Shown piece after piece: positions 61,019-64,000 of a DNA stretch of 64,000 bases. The notes under the pieces were generated by a model. It was not told where the DNA came from and ran no database searches. It saw only the letters and a program-made list of their open reading frames with translations. Numbering within the stretch: the stretch's first letter is position 1; the number at the start of each line of letters is the position of its first letter. Both the position numbers and the translations under genes were made by a program. Source of the stretch: Bacillota bacterium (GTDB taxonomy: Bacteria; Bacillota; Clostridia; Lachnospirales; Lachnospiraceae); NCBI GenBank assembly GCA_023437365.1, contig JAEZGK010000096.1, positions 1 through 64,000 on the forward strand. The letters are read 5' to 3'.

Positions 61019-61599
61019 TTAATCTCCTCCATATAATTTTTAATAAAATTTCTCACATGCTTACGTAATAAGGGTTCCAGCCTTTCAATATCTTCCTGGA
61101 CGGCATGGTACAGAAAGAAGGGGGCATATAATTCCATCGACATGACCTCTGCATTTGCATCCTTGAGTATTCCTTGATCAATAAGACCCTGAAAGAGCAG
61201 CTTTTGATATTGGATAGGCATGTCTATAAAGATATTCTTATATATCTTTGCCATCTCCTGGTTTTTAAACATTTCCATTATAAGTATTCTTCGAAACATC
61301 GTAATCCAGGAATCCGTCGTCTGATATAAAAAGAAGTCAAGGCACATATTCTCCAATTCTTCGGGTGTCTTAAGCTCAGTCACCTTAGATTCTGCGTACT
61401 TTTGCAGAAAACGTTCCTGTGATGCAGACACTATCGCATCAAAAATCGCCTGCTTACTCTCAAAATGTTTATATAGCGCACTGTTTTTTACTCCAACCTC
61501 CTCCGCTATCCTTCGTACAGAGACAGAATCAAAACCATAAATTGAAAATAACGCCATGGATTCCTTTAAAATTCTCTCCTTGGTTAACAAATCGTTCAT
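61015..61599 (-). CDS. TetR-family transcriptional regulator
   Basis: The 194-residue protein has an N-terminal TetR helix-turn-helix (KERILKESMALFSIYGFDSV, VRRIAEEVGVKNSALYKHF) and an all-helical ligand domain. It leads the TetR-RnfC-like-membrane protein operon and has two AGCAATTGCT-centred palindromes in its own consensus promoter (61614-61660), so autorepression is strongly suggested. Ligand is unknown. AAGGAGG precedes the start. Confidence 0.9.
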   Translation of the reverse strand: MNDLLTKERILKESMALFSIYGFDSVSVRRIAEEVGVKNSALYKHFESKQAIFDAIVSASQERFLQKYAESKVTELKTPEELENMCLDFFLYQTTDSWITMFRRILIMEMFKNQEMAKIYKNIFIDMPIQYQKLLFQGLIDQGILKDANAEVMSMELYAPFFLYHAVQEDIERLEPLLRKHVRNFIKNYMEEIK

Positions 61600-61613
61600 T
61601 CCTCCTTGAATTT

Positions 61614-61660
61614 GGTGAGCAATTGCTAACCATTATAGTTAGCAATTGCTCACCTGTCAA
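61614..61660 (-). promoter_or_regulatory. Consensus promoter with twin TetR operators
   Basis: On the minus strand, TTGACA (61660-61655) and TATAAT (61637-61632) are 17 bp apart, both perfect consensus. The arms GGTGAGCAATTGCTAAC (61614-61630) and GTTAGCAATTGCTCACC (61638-61654) are a perfect 17-bp inverted repeat, each holding the palindrome AGCAATTGCT. One copy fills the spacer; the other covers the start site. Confidence 0.9.
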
Positions 61661-61728
61661 GAGGAATATAAAAAAATTATGATTAAATGTATTCATTTGA
61701 GCAAAAATAGAGAAAATAATATTACCTC

Positions 61729-61784
61729 TTGACATTTTCATGGAGGGATACTATTATATTAATAATAGTAATGATTACTATTAT
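61729..61784 (+). promoter_or_regulatory. ahpC promoter with Fur/PerR-type 7-1-7 box
   Basis: TTGACA (61729-61734) and TATTAT (61752-61757) are 17 bp apart. The start region is covered by TAGTAAT-G-ATTACTA (61766-61780), whose arms extend to 11 bp (61762-61784). The heptamer-1-heptamer form is that of Fur/PerR/Zur boxes; a peroxide sensor such as PerR is the natural candidate. Confidence 0.75.
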
Positions 61785-61816
61785 AATAATAAAATTTGTT
61801 TGAGGAGGAATAAAAT

Positions 61817-62380
61817 ATGTCATTAGTCGGAACAGAGGTAAAGCCTTTCAAAGCACAGGCGTTTCACAACGGTAAATTTATTGATGTTACAGAGGAGAAC
61901 TTGAAAGGGAAATGGAGTGTGGTATGCTTTTACCCCGCAGATTTTACTTTCGTATGTCCTACTGAATTAGAGGATTTGCAGAATCATTATGAGGAACTGA
62001 AGAAGCTGGGTGCGGAAGTTTATTCTGTATCTACAGATACTCATTTTACACATAAAGCTTGGCACGACAGTTCAGAAGCAATCAAGAAGCTCACCTATAT
62101 CATGATTGGTGATCCTTCTCATACCATATCCCGCAACTTTGATGTCCTGATAGAAGCAGACGGTCTTGCAGACCGCGGAACCTTCATCATTGATCCGGAC
62201 GGTGTCATCCAGTCTGTTGAGATCAATGCGGGAAATATCGGTCGCGATGCCGGAATTCTGGTCAACAAGATTAAAGCTGCTCAGTATGTCCGTAACAATC
62301 CGGGTGAAGTATGTCCCGCGAAGTGGAAGGAAGGCGCTGCTACATTAAAGCCTAGTCTTGATCTTGTAGGCAAGATATAA
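61817..62380 (+). CDS. ahpC: Alkyl hydroperoxide reductase subunit C (peroxiredoxin)
   Basis: The 187-residue typical 2-Cys peroxiredoxin has peroxidatic C47 in ADFTFVCPTELEDL and resolving C166 in GEVCPAKW. It reduces H2O2, organic peroxides and peroxynitrite, and is recharged by AhpF encoded 12 bases later. AGGAGGAA precedes the start. Confidence 0.97.
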   Translation: MSLVGTEVKPFKAQAFHNGKFIDVTEENLKGKWSVVCFYPADFTFVCPTELEDLQNHYEELKKLGAEVYSVSTDTHFTHKAWHDSSEAIKKLTYIMIGDPSHTISRNFDVLIEADGLADRGTFIIDPDGVIQSVEINAGNIGRDAGILVNKIKAAQYVRNNPGEVCPAKWKEGAATLKPSLDLVGKI

Positions 62381-62392
62381 GGAGTGATGATT

Positions 62393-63919
62393 ATGCTGGA
62401 TACGGATATTAGAGAACAACTGTCCGAGTATCTGAAATTAATGGAGGGTGAGGTGCTGATTAAGGTCAGTACCGGCTCGGATGAAATATCAAATGAAATG
62501 AATGCCCTCCTGGAGGAGCTGGGTAGTATGACCTCAAAGATCCGGATTGAGCCGTCTGTACTGCAGAGGACTCCCAGCTTCAGTATCAATCGCATTGGAG
62601 AAGACACAGGGGTTACCTTTGCCGGTATCCCCTTAGGGCATGAATTTACCTCTCTGGTATTAGCTCTGCTGCAGGTCAGCGGAAGGGCTCCCAGGATTGA
62701 GCAGGCAGTGATAGACCAGATTCGTCAGCTAAAGGTAGAATGTCGGTTTGAGACCTTTATCAGCTTAAGCTGCCATAACTGTCCGGAGGTTGTACAGGCA
62801 TTGAACGTGATGAGCATCCTCAATCCGGGGATTACTCACACGATGATTGATGGTGCAGCCTTCAAGGAAGAGGCAGAAAGCAGAGGAATCATGGCGGTTC
62901 CTACGGTTTTCCTGAATGGAGAGAGCTTTGGCAGCGGACGTATGTCGATTGAGGAGATTCTTGCGAAGCTTGGCAGTACTCCGAGCACATCCACGTCAGA
63001 GCCCAAGACTCCTTTTGATGTACTTGTCATCGGCGGGGGTCCTGCAGGATCCAGTGCAGCTATCTATGCCGCGCGTAAAGGTATTCGTACAGGTATCGTT
63101 GCTGAACGGTTTGGAGGTCAGGTGCTGGATACACTTGGTATTGAGAACTTCATCAGTGTCAAATATACCGAAGGACCGAAGCTTGCGGCTAGTCTGGAAG
63201 AGCATGTAAGGGATTATGAGGTGGATATTATTCGCGGGCAACGTGCCAGAAGCTTACAAAAGAAGGAGTTCGTCGAAGTGGAATTGGAGAGTGGGGAGGT
63301 ATTGCAAAGCAAAGCCGTCATCCTCTCTACCGGTGCCCGCTGGCGTAATGTAGGCGTACCGGGCGAAAAGGAGTTTAAGAATAAGGGTGTTGCTTACTGC
63401 CCTCATTGTGACGGGCCGCTGTTTAAAGGGAAGAAGGTAGCTGTCATTGGCGGAGGTAATTCCGGAATCGAAGCAGCCCTTGATCTTGCGGGAATAGCCA
63501 GCCATGTCACGGTCCTTGAATTCATGCCAGAGCTAAAGGCGGATGCGGTGCTTCAGGAGCGCCTCTATAGCCTGCCAAATGTTTCGGTTTATAAAAATGT
63601 TCAGACCAAGGAAATTACAGGGAACGACAGGGTAAATGGGATTACCTTTATCGACCGTGCAAGCGGGAAGGAGCAGCATATCGAACTGCAGGGAGTATTC
63701 GTTCAGATCGGTCTGGTTGCGAATACTGACTGGCTGGGTGATACTGTGGAGAGAAATCGTATGGGTGAAATTATCGTGGATGCCCGTAATGCAACTAATC
63801 TGCCCGGTGTCTTTGCTGCGGGAGACTGTACCGACAGCCCTTATAAACAGATTATTATTTCTATGGGTTCAGGTGCCAATGCGGCACTCAGCGCCTTTGA
63901 CTTCTTAATCAGACAGTAA
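62393..63919 (+). CDS. ahpF: Alkyl hydroperoxide reductase subunit F (NADH:peroxiredoxin reductase)
   Basis: The 508-residue protein has an N-terminal tandem thioredoxin-like domain with C127-H-N-C130, then a thioredoxin-reductase-like core with FAD motif GGGPAGSSAAIYAARKG near 214, NAD motif GGGNSGIEAA near 354 and the redox pair C336-P-H-C339. It passes electrons from NADH to AhpC. ATG 62393 is chosen because AAGGAG lies eight bases upstream; GTG 62384 overlaps that site. Co-transcribed with ahpC. Confidence 0.96.
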   Translation: MLDTDIREQLSEYLKLMEGEVLIKVSTGSDEISNEMNALLEELGSMTSKIRIEPSVLQRTPSFSINRIGEDTGVTFAGIPLGHEFTSLVLALLQVSGRAPRIEQAVIDQIRQLKVECRFETFISLSCHNCPEVVQALNVMSILNPGITHTMIDGAAFKEEAESRGIMAVPTVFLNGESFGSGRMSIEEILAKLGSTPSTSTSEPKTPFDVLVIGGGPAGSSAAIYAARKGIRTGIVAERFGGQVLDTLGIENFISVKYTEGPKLAASLEEHVRDYEVDIIRGQRARSLQKKEFVEVELESGEVLQSKAVILSTGARWRNVGVPGEKEFKNKGVAYCPHCDGPLFKGKKVAVIGGGNSGIEAALDLAGIASHVTVLEFMPELKADAVLQERLYSLPNVSVYKNVQTKEITGNDRVNGITFIDRASGKEQHIELQGVFVQIGLVANTDWLGDTVERNRMGEIIVDARNATNLPGVFAAGDCTDSPYKQIIISMGSGANAALSAFDFLIRQ

Positions 63920-64000
63920 AAAATCAAGATACGGCTTGCAGTAAAGATAACAGGTATCTCTCGCACTCTGGTCCCCGGACATCCTGCCCAATCTCTGCCT
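63920..64000. other. Right edge of window, no supported feature
   Basis: The 81 bases after ahpF show no hairpin with a T run and no convincing coding frame. A neighbouring gene may begin beyond the window. Confidence 0.4.

Overview
The window looks like a chromosome segment of an anaerobic, low-to-mid-GC Bacillota, most like a Lachnospiraceae / Clostridium cluster XIVa organism. This is an inference from consensus AGGAGG ribosome binding sites, sigma-A promoters, rubrerythrin and desulfoferrodoxin in place of catalase and SOD, ferredoxin-type oxidoreductases, YesN/YesM-type two-component proteins and a c-di-GMP-I riboswitch. There is no phage, no CRISPR array and no intact insertion sequence.

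Layout. 0-0.5 kb: 3' end of a 23S rRNA gene, terminator, tRNA-Asn and tRNA-Cys; no 5S gene follows. 0.5-8.4 kb: a patchwork between two near-identical tRNA-Cys genes (deoC remnant, methyltransferase, HIT protein, XRE, MATE, AraC and MerR regulators, CPBP protease). 8.4-12 kb: an AT-rich stretch with a lipoprotein, an Ig-like surface protein and a decayed AraC/PPOX pair. 12-23 kb: methyltransferase, ketopantoate-reductase family protein, XRE membrane regulator, Fe-S aldo/keto reductase, a secreted DUF3298-like protein, an AraC - UvrA-like ABC - serine hydrolase operon and a secreted TPR protein. 23-32 kb: YesN/YesM two-component pair, then cheA-cheW-MCP. 32-35 kb: 1-phosphofructokinase, rubrerythrin and superoxide reductase. 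35-42 kb: an operon for an ECF transporter (S, fused A-A, T), an M20 dipeptidase and two SAM hydroxide adenosyltransferase paralogues. 42-52 kb: MarR/flavin reductase, an unrecognised protein, XRE-PLDc_N-ABC (yxlEFG-like), LytTR regulator, acetyltransferase, radical SAM protein and PadR/HAAS module. 52.5-54 kb: rpsF-ssb-rpsR. 54-64 kb: two more MCPs (one behind a c-di-GMP riboswitch), an APH-like kinase, a TetR-RnfC-like-membrane protein operon, and ahpC-ahpF.

Themes. Several small regulator/effector modules carry readable operators: a MerR-type 19-bp-spacer promoter, MarR, PadR and TetR palindromes, and a 7-1-7 Fur/PerR-type box at ahpC. Redox defence recurs (rubrerythrin, desulfoferrodoxin, AhpCF, Fe-S proteins). 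Chemotaxis signalling is represented by CheA, CheW and three MCPs without flagellar genes.

The least explained material is non-coding: two ~205-bp elements sharing ~48-nt inverted arms but with unrelated, internally folded centres (31.6 and 57.4 kb); hairpin clusters at 48.4-48.65 and 57.8-57.93 kb; a nested double stem before the APH-like gene; and a 57-bp tandem repeat that copies the end of rpsR together with a hairpin. The ECF / dipeptidase / tandem SAM-hydrolase operon is the best candidate for an undescribed protein system. All calls come from reading the sequence alone; no database search was run.
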